A DNA stretch of 64,000 nucleotides from Kappaphycus alvarezii. Lineage: Eukaryota > Rhodophyta > Florideophyceae > Gigartinales > Solieriaceae. The DNA lies in assembly GCA_002205965.3 (NCBI GenBank), contig NADL03000451.1, positions 2,232,001-2,296,000 of the forward strand. Reading direction: 5' to 3'. The notes under the pieces are model-generated. The model had not been told where the DNA came from. It ran no database searches and worked only from the letters and a program-made list of their open reading frames with translations. Positions 35,764 through 47,003 of this stretch are shown piece by piece (position 1 is the first letter of the stretch; each line of letters starts with the position of its first letter). The translations under genes were made by a program, and so were the position numbers.

Positions 35764-36034
35764 AATAGTCTATTAACATAAATTTATTTCTCATGACTTA
35801 TTCGTTAATAATTACGCTAAGCGCAATAGGACTATTATGGGAGTATTACATTGGGAAGGTCGAAGACTTTTTGAGTGCTAATACTGCAGGTTTACAGTAC
35901 CACCCCCAATAGAAAACCCCCCTCAACTCGATAGAAAACTCCCCTCAACTCGACCCCGTAGCACCCCCATTCAACACAGCTACTACAGGATGACCAAAGG
36001 AAGGATTAAGGACTTTATGAAGTCCACATGACGC
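35764..36034. repeat. Spacer with a 22-bp tandem duplication
   Basis: ATAGAAAACYCCCCTCAACTCG occurs twice in tandem at about 35910-35955 in a C-rich stretch. No gene. The left end of Harbinger B should lie near here. Confidence 0.45.
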
Positions 36035-37064
36035 ATGATTGCAACAAAATGGAGGCAAGCACTGGTACTGATCGGGAAAAAACGTCAGAAAAATCGAGGC
36101 ACGGCATTTGCAAGCTCTTTATCAGTTCTCGTCACCGCATACAAATTAACACAAGCACAAAACGATTACGTGCGAGCAATACTCCAAAGTAGACGAATCA
36201 GCACCTCCTCCTTCGCGTTCAGCTTTAATGGCTTGGGCAATAGAGAGTACTTGCAGCTGTTAAAGTTTGAGAAACAACATGTTGAATTGGTCACCAAAAT
36301 CATTCAATGGCCGGCACTCAAACAGCAACCAGAGAAAACCGCTACTCAGTGGACCCCATACTGGTCACATGCGTGATACTGAAAAGACTTGCTAGCCCAG
36401 CTCGTAGGTCAGATCTGGATTTACTGATTGGAAAGCACTGCTCTCAGCTATGTGAAGTATTTGGGAAGGAATTGAGTGGCTTCTGACCACAAGAAGGCCT
36501 CTTCTAACAGTTGGATTAAGTGCTGAGTTCATTGATCGCCGCGCAAAGATATACGCTGAGTCAATTCGTCAAAAGACAAACAGGATCTCCAACTGTGTCG
36601 GGTTCATCTACGGGACTGTTATTGGGATTTAAAGGCCTAGTAGGAGCCACATGCTGCAATTGTTGGTGTATAATAAGCATAAAGGAAAGCATTCTGTGAA
36701 GTTTCAGTCACTCAAGTCCCCAGATGGGTTCATTTCACATGCGTTTGGCCCGGTTGAAGGTCGTCGTCACGATTGGACTTTGTATGGTCGCAGTGAAATG
36801 GATGATATCCTATCGACAGTACTGAACGTTGAAAACGTTCAGTACTGCTTATACGGAGACTCTGGCTACAATTGCGGGCCTTTCATGGAGGTTCCATATG
36901 CGGGAATCAATCTGCATGCTTTTCAAACCGCGTTCAATAAGGGCATGGCTGTCGGTCGTGTTACAGTTGAATGTATATTCAAGGAGGTCAAAGCGTATTT
37001 CACAGCCGTTGATATCAAAAGAAAGATAAAGGTGATGGAATCAGTGGTAGGATCCTTTACTTGA
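36035..37064 (+). pseudogene. PIF/Harbinger transposase, copy B
   Basis: The N-terminal frame (36035-36376) has a basic region, then FNGLGNREYLQLLKFEKQHV. After stops and frame changes between 36374 and 36500 the main frame resumes at about 36501: LLTVGLSAEFIDRRAKIYAE, FIYGTVIGI where the first catalytic Asp is replaced by Tyr, then TAA at about 36630. From 36651 it is open for 137 codons: MLQLLVYNKHKGKHSVKFQS, HAFGPVEGRRHDWTLY, CLYGDSGYN with the second Asp, and VTVECIFKEVKAYFTAVD with the Glu. It is homologous to copies A and C. The accessory gene converges on it from 38391. A perfect 14-bp hairpin lies in the coding part at 36817-36847. Confidence 0.85.
36817..36847. repeat. Perfect 14-bp hairpin inside transposase B
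   Basis: CAGTACTGAACGTT (36817-36830), loop GAA, and the exact inverse AACGTTCAGTACTG (36834-36847). It lies within the open part of the transposase frame (VLNVENVQYCL). It contains the AGTACTG core common around 43-49 kb. Confidence 0.8.
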
Positions 37065-37293
37065 CTGTAATGATGTCGCAGATGTCAATGTATTTTTCGA
37101 GTCCACCGCCAACAATCAACGAATATCTAGAACTAGCAGAGATGAACGAAGGATGAGTAAAACATTTGTGGGCGCGGGGCCCCGAGCAGCCCCGATGGGG
37201 CCCCGCGCGAGCGGGGAAGCCAGCGGAATATGAAGTCCGTTCTGTAATATTGCAACGGTACCAGTAGCGCAAAACCCGCAGAAATCAGCGCTT
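37065..37293. other. Intergenic end-to-end region of Harbinger B
   Basis: The 230 bases between the two convergent genes include a GC-rich run (37170-37215) with the inverted words GGGGCCCCG and CGGGGC, which could form a hairpin that terminates transcription from both sides. Confidence 0.35.
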
Positions 37294-38391
37294 TCACTTA
37301 CGAGCAAATGACTCCATTAAAAGCTTGAACTTCTCGAGTTCCAGCTTCTGGAACGCCTCTAATTCAATACGGCGCTCACCACGATCCTTCTCAAGTTCAG
37401 ACGACTCAAAGGCAAGCTTTTCGCGCTGGAAATTGAGACGGTCTTTTTCTACCTCAACTCTAGCCAGATCCGAATCCCTTAAGTGCAACGCGAACCTATC
37501 CATTTCTCCAACGGCGAGAGATTCATTACTCGTCCTAGGAGCCTTACGTGGACGCTGAGAAACAACACTTTCCCTTGTTTTCCCAGGGCTTTCATCACCA
37601 GAATTATCGGAACTGGAACGATTGGTGGCCATCTTCATGAGTTCCCTACCAACTCTTCCCTTCTCCTCTTCAATTTCTCGAGCCGCCTTCTTCTCTGAAC
37701 TCTTCCTTGTGTCCATATCTTCTCTATCCTCCCGCATCATTAAGAGAAAATCATCAATCTCTCCAACCTCCCCTCCAACCCCAGAGCGAAGCTGATCGCG
37801 TCGGTAAGACTTGTCAAAGGACATTTGCGGTTTCTTGTACCTGTTCTGAGCGCATTTTCAGACTTTCTGCGATATGTTTGGGTTCGTGTTGAAATTCTCC
37901 GCTACGGTCTCAAAGCGCTTTGAGACGTTACCGTATGACGCGATATGCGCCTTGGAGGCGGCCACCCCTCGAACGACGATTAGATCTTCTTCAGCTGAAA
38001 ACCGCGAGTGACGTCCATTCTTTTCCTTCTCGGGATATGGGGGCGGAGTAGTAATAACTTCAGCACCTGATATGGGTTGCTCGGTTTTTGCTGGGTGGAC
38101 TTCGTTCGGTGCCAGGTGGTTAACGTCTTCCGCGGTTTGTTCTTGTTGGGGTTGAGTTGGTGACTCAGTAACTAGGGGGTGAAAGTTGAGGATGCTGTTG
38201 GTGAACATGGTGAGTGGGAGGTGGTGAGAGCCGGGGGGTTTGAGGGAAAGTAAGGGAAAGACGCGGAGTTGGTGATGGTTTGGGGGCGGCTTGGGAGATT
38301 TGTCGGTCCGTTCGGGGGTGGCGTTTTTTGGCCGCGCCAAATACCTGTGGCACTGTTGTGTTCTCGCGTAAACACTTCTCACGGCACTCAA
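37294..38391 (-). pseudogene. Harbinger B accessory protein, one stop from open
   Basis: A single frame of 366 codons is interrupted only by one TGA at about 37858-37860. The likely start is the ATG at 38206-38208, just after a pyrimidine-rich leader. Domains in order: proline/glutamine-rich N-terminus, Myb/SANT-like trihelix (RFSAEEDLIVVRGVAASKAH, SYGNVSKRFETVAENFN, NRYKK), a GVGGEVGEIDDFLLMMREDR block, a basic serine-rich linker, and a long coiled coil (EMDRFALHLRDSDLARVEVE through LELEKFKLLMES). Copies A and C share this order. Role inferred: partner of the Harbinger transposase in DNA binding and nuclear import. It is the best preserved accessory gene in the window. Confidence 0.75.
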
Positions 38392-38540
38392 CTAACTACT
38401 GGGATTTCAGGGATGTTAGTCACAAGGCAATTGCAGAAATTTGCATTTGAGTTACAGACTGTAATTTTGACTCCGATTCTAGTCATACTTATTTCTGATA
38501 AGTGGTGGCGTAAATCCACTATTTTCAATTGTTTCAGAGT
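38360..38540. repeat. Subterminal region of Harbinger B
   Basis: This matches the ordered words of 11636-11810 beside Harbinger A (TTCTCACGG, ACTAACT, GGGAT, TAGTCA, CGTAA). A C-run follows at about 38565-38575, perhaps outside the element. Confidence 0.4.
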
Positions 38541-38637
38541 TTCTGCAAATTTCAAAATCTCCCACACCCCCCCGCTTTCTTAGCTAGTACACGGTAGCCG
38601 GCTTTTCAGGGAAATTTAAGTGGTACTACTGGTCACC

Positions 38638-39470
38638 CTGTAGGATATTTCGGGCCACAGCCGACCATATCTTTCAAAATTTAAATCGCCGCACAAGGCC
38701 GGATTTCCAGGCAATGGGTAGTAACGGAGGAACCGACTTTTTTGACGTCACGTTCGTCAATCCTCTTGCGCCCTCCAATAGGAGAGTGCGTATTTTAAAC
38801 CCACTCACCTCCCTCAACGCAGCCATCTCCACCAAACGTAGAAGGTATGAACCACTGCTCGCGACGTCTGCTAGAGAAAGGCTTGTGCCTATCCCAATAT
38901 CCACCCTTGAAGCTGTAACCCAGACGCGTACGCAGTGCTAACCGATGTCGCGCGGAACGCGGCCGTTCGAGCGACGGAGACCAATACGAAGGTTAGAGCG
39001 GTGCATACCCAAAGGCACGCTGCCGCGGCCGTCATGTCTAATGCGGCATGCCTGCTCGCTAGCATTGAGCCGGGCCAGTAAGTAATGTCATTTAGTGTTA
39101 CACAGAAATTATCAACCCTTCATTGCTACTTCCTCTCGAGGCAGACTCGTCCCGTGCCCATATCCACTCTCGGCGGTTGGCATCCAGGGGCTTACTCCGT
39201 CATAACCGAAGTGGCTAGAAGCGTTGCAGTCAGAACCATGGAATCATACGGGAAGGTTCGCGAGATATTCATGCAAAGGCACGCTGCGGCCGCTGCCACG
39301 TCCAACGCGGCCTGCCTGGTGACTGGCCTCGAGCCAGCCTTCCCGGGACTTCGAACCGGATTAATTCCGCTTCCTAGTTCCCTCATGACGACCACTTTGT
39401 ACCAATTATTTGATGCACTCTGGAACATAGGCTTACCTATTTTTCAATTATTAAAGCACCCAATTTTCCC
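38638..39470 (+). mobile_element. Two R2-type LINE C-termini in tandem
   Basis: The first part (38714-39064) reads FFDVTFVNPLAPSNRR with the endonuclease Asp, KRRRYEPL with the Lys/Tyr pair, then, after a frameshift near 38935, VRAVHTQRHAAAAVMSNAAC. The second part (about 39130-39350) repeats the end of the domain: PVPISTLGGWHPGAYSVITE and YGKVREIFMQRHAAAAATSN. So the last third of the same protein is present twice in a row, which suggests two overlapping truncated insertions. The block starts with a GGATATTTCGGGCCACAGCC repeat unit and ends with ATTAAAGCACCCAATTTTCC, both of which recur at 42.7-43.0 kb. The 3.1-kb copia element is inserted directly after it. Confidence 0.7.
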
Positions 39471-39479
39471 CTTTAGTGT

Positions 39480-39606
39480 TGTTATCGTAGGAATGAACCT
39501 TGACCCCAACAACGACGACGGTGTCGTTGGGGGACGGCCTTTTACATCCGACGTAAAAACTGCTTACAAGTAGAGGCTGTAATGGAGTCTTTCCTCCTGA
39601 TGAGAA
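39480..39606 (-). repeat. 3' LTR of the short copia element
   Basis: 127 bp, TGTTATCGTAGG at its left edge. It is nearly co-linear with 42458-42583. Confidence 0.88.
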
Positions 39607-41235
39607 GTGAACGGTGATTCCGTCGATCTTTTCTGCTGGTGCCTAATATATACGCTCCTGATGACACGCCTCGTGCGGCAGCAGGGGAGGAGACATTACC
39701 GGATGTTGAGTTTGTCTCGAAGGTGAGTGAACAATTGCTTTCGGAGGGGTTCGGTAAGTATGTCCGCGAGCCTTTTTCGAGTAGTGATGTGTGTGAGAGT
39801 TATACGTCCGCGTTTGACGTGTTCTCGGAGGTAGTGGTGTTTGACATCAATAAATTTGCAATGCTTGGTTGAGGCGGTTTTGTTGGCTACCCGAATGGCT
39901 GATAAATTGTTCATAAATACCGGGATCGGTCGTTGCAGGCGGTGGATGAGTTTGGGTACCCCTCATAACCAGTGTGTGTGTTGCACGGCGGCGGTGCCGG
40001 CAATGTATTCTGCCTCGCACGTGGATAGTGCTTGAACGTGTTGCTTGGTGGAGGCCCACGAGACTGTTGTGCCGTTGTAGAGGTGGGCGTGGCCAGTGAT
40101 TGATTTCCTGTCTTTTGTGCCCCGCATAATCGGCGTCGGCGAATGTGTTGAAAGGGTGTTTTGAGGTATGGGTGTGGGGGTTATAGACAAGTCCTAGGTC
40201 TCTTTTTTCTTGGAGGTATCTGAGGAGGTGCGTGAGGATAACGCAATGGCTTTTGGTTGGGTTGTGGGCTGCACAGCTGAGAAGATTGACTGTGAAGTTA
40301 ATTTCGGGGCGTGTGCAGTCTGCTATGTAGCAGAGTTCTCCTAGTATTGCTTGGTATTGTTTGAGCTGGTTAGCTTTGCATGTTTCGGTCGGTTCGGGGC
40401 CGTGGTATCGTGCTACTTCAACGTGGGGTGATGCTCGTCCGTTGCAGTCTTGAATCTTCATCATTGTAAGGGCTTTGATTATGTAGCTCAATTGGCTTAC
40501 TTTGATGGCTCCTGTTGGTTTTTGCTCAATCTGCCATCCGAGATAAGCGGCGGGAAAGCCGAGTCGTTTGAATTTTTCAGGGTACTTAACTGTGAGCGCT
40601 TTGTAAAGCCAATCGATTAGGCCTGTGTTATAGGCGGTGACAAAGAAGTCGTCTATGGTGAGTGCGGGGAGTATTTGGGATTCTGGTGAATGATGTAGGT
40701 GGGATAGACACGTGTCGTCTGGGCTCGGGAGAATCTAAGGATAGTGAGCCATTCTTCGGCTCCTATTAAGTAGTATTACCTGCCGGATGGGGTTCCATAT
40801 AGGTTTTTGATGAGTACGCCGGGGGGCATTTTGGGTGCGCGAGGGTGCCGTCGAGTCAGGGGTGTTGCCTGACGTAGACAGGTTGATTAAAGCCTTAATT
40901 TTCTTGGACGAATGCGGGTTTGATGTCAAAGTGTTCGAGCGGCATTTTTTCTGCAGCCGCGATGGCGAGGAGGAGCCTTACTGTGGCTTTGTCGGCTGTG
41001 TTAGCGGTGGTGTGGTACGGGTCGAAATGTATATTGGCTACCATTTTGTCGCCTCGTAAGGCACATCTCGCTTTGCATTCGAGTAGGGCTCCGGTGGGGG
41101 TGCGTGTGTATCGGTAGGTCATTAGGAGAGGAATGAGTTTGGTACGGGGGGTAGTTGATGTTTGGGGATCCATTGAATGGTGTGGTCTTTGTCTAGTTTG
41201 GAGAATTCGGAGTAGTGGGCAGCTGCCCACTGTGC

Positions 41236-41890
41236 TGCATCTCGAAACCGAAGTCATCCTGCTATTGCCTCCCGACACCTACACAAAGCCGCCCGCAGTG
41301 ATCGTCAACGCTCTCAAGTCGGCTCTTACTACCAACACTGAAGTAATGCATCGCATCCTTAAGGCAGAGGCAAAAAGAATTCAACTTCAACCCGGCGATA
41401 ACATACTAGAATTCGTCGAGAAACACCGGACGGTACGCGCCCGTATGATGGCGGCCGAATACCCCAACATTACAAACGAGCGCATTTGTTGTGTTTGGCG
41501 TCGAACTCCTGCACGTTGTGAAGAGCTGCGTGGAGCCCGTCAATCGAGGGGTGGGCACCGGTGAATTGAGCTGCGCGCACCAGGTTGGTTTATGCTGGGT
41601 TTTTTGACGATTCCTTCGAGCATGAGCTGTGTGGTAGTGCGCTCGTCGTTAATGTCGGGGTATTCGGCCGCTATCATACGGGCGCGTAGCGTCCAGTGTT
41701 TCTCGAATAATTCTAGTATGTTGTCGCCTGGTTGAAGTTGAATGCTTTTTGCCTCTGCGTTGAGGGTTCGATGCATTATATTTCAGTTTTGGTAGTAAGA
41801 GCCGACTTGAGAGCGTTGACGATCACCGCGGGCGGCTTTGTGTAGGTGTCGGGAGGCAATAGCAGGATTACTTCGTTTTCGAGGCTAACA
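41236..41890. repeat. Inverted duplication of copia gag sequence
   Basis: The arm at about 41236-41490 (+) is matched in reverse by about 41630-41890, over roughly 250 bases at high identity. The same Gag segment (IQLQPGDNILE, RARMMAAEYP) is therefore read on both strands. About 140 bases separate the arms. This large foldback lies inside the element between gag and reverse transcriptase. Confidence 0.85.
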
Positions 41891-42445
41891 ATGATCAAGC
41901 TTGCGCAGCTAGCGGCCGCTTTGGTGTAGTGGTTAAGGTAGGTTCCTGTGTAATTCGAGAGGTTGAAGTCGTCGGATAGGAGAATTTATGCGTCATGTTG
42001 TCAAATTATTAGTGATAGGGCACAGTGCCATGCTCGTAAGGTGTGCAGGGTGAGGCATGGAAGGGTTTCAGTGAATTTCCATGTCGGTTGGAGTAGGTTG
42101 ATCAGGGCGTTGATGCCGTCTTGAGATTGGGATTGGGTGGGAGGCCCGCAGTCGAGCGGAGTAGGGTCTATGGCTTGTTTTGCTTCTCTCCACAGGTTGT
42201 TCCAGATGCCGGAAGTTTCTCTGTAGTGGTGCCGTTTTGCGCGTGGGTTAAGGGACTTAAAGGTTGATGAAATGTTGCTTTTGTGTCACCGGGTTTCCCG
42301 TGTTATCCGACCGTGGTGGATGGCGAAGCGAGGCTCAAGCGCTAGTAACGGAGCAAGGCTCGGACGTGGGTGGAGAGTAGAACGGAGCAAAGCTCGACGT
42401 GGGGGTTAGTAGAGTTGATTGTGATCGTAGCAGTGGATGTTGAGA

Positions 42446-42457
42446 GGGCCCATAACC
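42446..42457 (-). other. Primer site complementary to initiator tRNA anticodon loop
   Basis: The 12 bases GGGCCCATAACC (plus strand) abut the 5' LTR exactly. They equal the anticodon arm of eukaryotic initiator methionine tRNA. Drosophila copia and relatives prime reverse transcription from a 5' half of that tRNA, and this fits the same mechanism. Confidence 0.75.
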
Positions 42458-42583
42458 TGTTATCGTAGGGATGGACGTTGACCCCAACATCGACGACGAT
42501 GTCGTTGGGGGACGGGCTTTTATATCCGACGTAAAAACTGCTTACAGGTAGAGGCTGTAATAGAGTCTTTCCTCCTGATGACA
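42458..42583 (-). repeat. 5' LTR of the short copia element
   Basis: 126 bp, TG...CA ends, partner of 39480-39606. Very short for an LTR. Confidence 0.88.
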
Positions 42584-42588
42584 AGTGT

Positions 42589-43060
42589 TACCCATCAATG
42601 ATTCTGTGGCAATAATTCTGTGGAAGGCAACGACGTTAATGGCGACGTCGCCGACCCATTAGAGCCAGATTCGATTGAGGACGAGGATCAGTAGGTGTTG
42701 GACTTACGCGCAGGTTGTGACATTGCAAGACCGTACCTTAACATACCAATGTTGTCCGGGATTACAGCCGACCTTATTTTTCAATCATTAAAGCACCCAA
42801 AGTTTTCCCCATCAATGACGACTTATCCCGCATAACGCATTAGTGGCATGGATACAACCGATCACATCTTCCAAGCATTAAAATAACTCAAAAATGTCTC
42901 CAATCTTCCTTGCATTAAAGTAACCCAAAAATTTCCCCACTTGCCCACAGTAGGATATTCCGGGCCACAACCGACCATGAAAGAAATCTTTTAAATATTA
43001 AAGCAGCCAACATTCCCCCTCCCTTAGCTTCCTGCCGTGAAGCGATGAGGGTCTTTCGTT
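42589..43060 (+). repeat. Degenerate 60-90 bp repeat array
   Basis: Units with the order CCGGGCCACAACCGACC, TTTCAA-ATTAAAG, then ACCCAAA-TTTTCCCC recur at about 42748-42810, 42850-42945 (one and a half units) and 42950-43020. Single related units lie at 38638, 39440 and 44410-44480. In one frame the units give SGPQPT or TADLIFQSLKHPK, so they may once have been coding. I see no other gene here. Confidence 0.55.
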
Positions 43061-44060
43061 AACATTAGCACCCCTTAATCCCGTGTATGATATTGTAACG
43101 AGACCACCTCTTAATGACCTTAAGTAAACACTTCCTGACGTTCACCGTATTGCAAAGCATTTTGGCGATGAATTGCAACCCAAGATAACAATGCAACCCA
43201 GGAGAGGATTTCAGTTCTTCCCTTGTTCTACGAAAGTAACTTCATTGTGAAACTAAACAGTGAAAACGACGTCAAGTTCGTGATATGCACTTGCTAACAA
43301 TGCCTTGCGGAGATGAGTTGCAGTAAGGAGTCACGAGGTTATCTGCAATCTTCCCACTTACGCAAGATGTTACATAATGACACCAGTGGTATTAAAGGGA
43401 TAATTCAAAGACAACCCTGACGAGCCATGCCGAGATTGTATCAGGTATCATGCAGAAAATAATGAACAGCTACTACTGTACAGTACTGTACATGTTGAAC
43501 TATACTGTATACAGTTGCTGGCAGATTTGGCAGATGGAGACCATTTATCCGTGACGGCTTGACTTCAAGCCAATGACGAGATTGAAAAAAAATACAAAAA
43601 ACAGTTTGAACGATGTGCTTTCGCTGTCATTTCAGTCTTTTAGCAAAACCCACTTGTACACTCAAGATAAGTAAAAAGAGTAAAAGATTTCTATTCTACC
43701 TGTATGATTCAGGTTTTTGAACGCATTAAAAGAATTTTCCCTCCCCATCTCAGAGACGGTACATTGTCCGACGCCAAAGTCAAGAACATTTGGAGCCTAT
43801 CTTGCTTGACGACGGCTTATCCTGTAATGAAAATTACCATTACTTTACCTTTCGAGGGGTATATACGTACGTATGTATATACGGGACTGTATGCACCACA
43901 ACAAGGCTTGGGTTGAGCGAGCTCTATGACATTTCCTTCGGAACTCTTGTGCACTGAGTAATTACAGTATGTGGCTCAAGAAAGAAAGATCCGATTCGAA
44001 GCACTTCGGATACCTTTCTTGCTAGCAAACAAACGTGCACGATTATGATTATATTACTTG
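43061..44060. other. Spacer with dispersed short repeats
   Basis: No gene. 43165-43228 is copy 2 of the repeat at 18200-18255 (GCAACCCAGGAGAGGATT). Palindromic words TACTGTACAGTACTGTACA begin at about 43476. Confidence 0.45.
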
Positions 44061-44063
44061 CAA

Positions 44064-44103
44064 TACTGTACTGTATCGTACTGTACTGTACAGTACTGTA
44101 CTA
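44064..44103. repeat. TACTG/TACAG palindromic run
   Basis: About 40 bases made almost only of TACTG and TACAG words. It is the densest of many such runs between 43.4 and 48.9 kb (also about 43476, 45410-45440, 45655-45775, 48705-48890) and at 52368-52385. Confidence 0.8.
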
Positions 44104-47003
44104 CTTCACGTATTGACGATACTGTCGGAGTCCTATGTCTTTTAACATTAAGGAATAATAAACAGAGGGACGACGAGCTAGGTCCTCAGGACCTGCCTCA
44201 GGTCCATGCCACTTTGTTCCGCTTGCTTTTTATAATCTCGACGCGATTATCCAGGTGCTCGCGTGCTCGTAAGGTGTCATTAAAGGGCAAACCAAGCTCA
44301 CTGCGGTCCTCTGCTATCACCTAACCACAGCGCCCATGACGCAAAGACTTAGTTTCGCTAGCTAGTGCAGTCCCGCTGCCCAATTTCTGCAGCTAAGTTT
44401 GATACAGCGGGGACCACCTCAATATCGATTAGCCAATGACCCTTTTTCCCGAGTATTAAACTACCCAAACCTTTTTCCCCTTAATCCTTCGTTATGATGG
44501 AAGGCGGAGACAGTCTAGTTTTTGTAATAATCTTCACAGTAGACAGCGGGTTATCACTAATTGCTCATTGGAGATGCTTCACCTATACGTTTTTACTCCA
44601 CAACAACTGCCCAAGACTTGAGGGCAGAAAATCTTACACCGGCAACAGTAGTCATGAATGGACAGTTCACGTCAAACAGTTTCTATGGTCATTACGGAAA
44701 ATGCACAAATTTATGCATTAGATTAGTCACAGAATGCTTTGGTTGCGAAAACCCGCAGGCCAGCGAATTTGTACAGTACGATGGCACGAATTGCGATAAA
44801 TTTTAAAGCAACGCCCTAGCTAGTCACACTAAAGAATCGAAAATTTTGAGCCAATCGCCAGGTCAGGGCAGGATCCTTTTCGAACCCAAAAAGTTTTGAA
44901 ACGGATTCTCTGAATGGCCACGCCACTGTACAGTGCTTTTACGCAGCATGTTTCGAATCTGAAAAAGTATGCAATTCGAATAAATTCTGCTTACAAAAAT
45001 TTGCACTCTTCAACGGCACTGCAGGACTCTGAATTTTGGCATCGAATCCATGGTTGCGCAAGGACAGGGAGGGAAGTTACAGAGAGCGGGTGAGGACGGC
45101 GCTTGCCACCCTGGGGCATCACTAAATTGCGGTGGTTGCACTGGATCACAAGTTCACATTTGATGATATTTACTCATATGTATGGACGTGATTAACCCTT
45201 TTACACGTAGTACAGCATACAGGACTGTACCCCATATTAATTACTGTGCAGTGGTGTACGAAACTAAGAACGAAAACAAGTATAAAACTGCACATAATCC
45301 ATGAAATGTTCTGTACATGGTATGGTACGCTAAATTTTTCGTATGACTTGTGCGCAGAGTTCCAATGTTGCTTACGCATCAATTACTAATCTAAAGGTAA
45401 TTGATTACATTATACAGTACAGCAGTAACTGTACAGTACAATGGACTACAGATAACCTATCTGCTCCCATTTGCCGAGATTGGTATCACTCACGTATTTT
45501 GTCACACATTGTTTTCAGAATCGCCTCCATCAACACACGGCGCATGTGGCGTGATTTGTGATTGGGTGTTTTGTGTCTTAAGGAAGAATGACGCTTTATT
45601 GTTTGAAGACAAGTAATGACAGTGACTCTCCCACTGTTCACTGCAGCACTGGCCTGTACAGTACCACACCATTTGGTAATCACACGGCACAGTTCATCAT
45701 TGTACAATACTGTAATCGAAAAGCTGAAAAAGCGTAAATGGAGTCAGGCAGTCCTTACAGTACTGTACTTTATACCTCATGAAACAATTGGATCAGAAAT
45801 CTATTCAAGCAGGGGAATGTATGTGATACGGTGCCTTTTTGAAATAAGTGATGCGGCACTACAATCCCGTACATCGCTTCAATGAACAGTTAAGAAGAAA
45901 CTTTACTTCATTGAGTAGCCCGAAAAAATAGCGACCCAATATCGACCGATGATGGAACGATGATTTGAACTGCTTTGCTGTCCTGGTTACGGTGTTAAAG
46001 TTCCGAAGGTACAATGCAGTTACTGCACCGGTACCTTGCATTGCAATGCAGTATATTCAATTAGCAATCTGAATAATGCACAGTGTGACTGAATACTTCA
46101 CAGTGAGCAGGATTCAGATTGCTGAAAAACGCTGAAGGGTACGAATGTATGTAGAGTATAAAGTAAAATCTTTTTAACGTAAATGAGTTTGTAATTATTT
46201 TCTATCGAGAAACAAGAGCACTCTCTAGTCTGGCTTTCATTTAATTCTGTACAGTTCATTACAGTCAAGTATACCGTAATGTATTCTAGTATGCATAAGC
46301 AGTTTTAGTTGACTCCCACTTGAGATACTACTTTACAGTAGATACGATACAGTGCAGTAGCAAGACGGAACATGCTTCCGAAGCTTGGGCTAAGCCCAAG
46401 CACTTGTGAGCCTTGCAGTTGTCTTACTATCTAGAGCTAGTAGAGGAGATAAACTTTGCCACAACTCCAGAAATGCTCAAATGCATTCTCCTGCGTGGAT
46501 ACGCAGTATGACTATTCATTATGACGAGGCCGCTGTTGAGTTATTTTCTCATACCTCAAGATACAAGCAGTTCTTGAATCAATCTTGTCACGCGTGACTA
46601 TTCGGGACACCATCCGCTGGCTTTTCTCCACTGTGTGGCCTTAAGCTTTACTCCCTGTATGTATCCCGAGCGATCCATACGGCAACGTATTGTACCGTCC
46701 CTTTACCCACCTCTGTGTCGAAGACGACAGGCTCGGCATACTGAACAGTACCTCTGGCACCGCTCCTTATCAAGATTTTGTGACCACCTGTACAGACCAA
46801 TTTTAAATCCTCGCTCTTACGTAACAGTACGAACTTTATTTCCCCTCTCGTGCAAGTGAAAACGTCATCTTTTACACACTGTCACCTTTCAACTACCCTG
46901 TACACGGCTACGGTTAGCTCCAGGGAACCCTCAATTTGGACAGAAAAATTTTCCCGCTTCAACCTGCAGCCCTCTGTCACAACCCCGCATTCTCTCGCAG
47001 TCA
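44104..47003. other. Upstream flank of the F-box gene
   Basis: No convincing gene. A frame at 44561-44806 (+, 81 codons) is cysteine-containing but unrecognised. Palindromic CAGTACTGTA words are spread through the stretch. The 100 bases before 47004 are C/T-rich (CTCTGTCACAACCCCGCATT at about 46971) and would hold the core promoter, but there is no clear TATA box. Confidence 0.4.

Larger units (their letters stand above)
39480..42583 (-). mobile_element. Short Ty1/copia element with LTRs and AGTGT target duplication
   Basis: Two similar short LTRs, 39480-39606 and 42458-42583, bound the element, and AGTGT lies exactly outside both (39475-39479 and 42584-42588). Reading leftward: 5' LTR, a primer site at 42446-42457, gag (about 42270-41560), an inverted second gag piece (41236-41490), reverse transcriptase (IPLLMTYRYTRTPTGALLEC, VRLLLAIAAAEKMPLEHFDI, about 41190-40500) and RNase H (about 40490-39700). 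The LTRs differ at about 10 of 126 sites plus one indel by my count, about 8 percent, so it is of moderate age. At 3.1 kb it is shorter than usual for copia, and it is broken, with several breaks. Confidence 0.88.
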
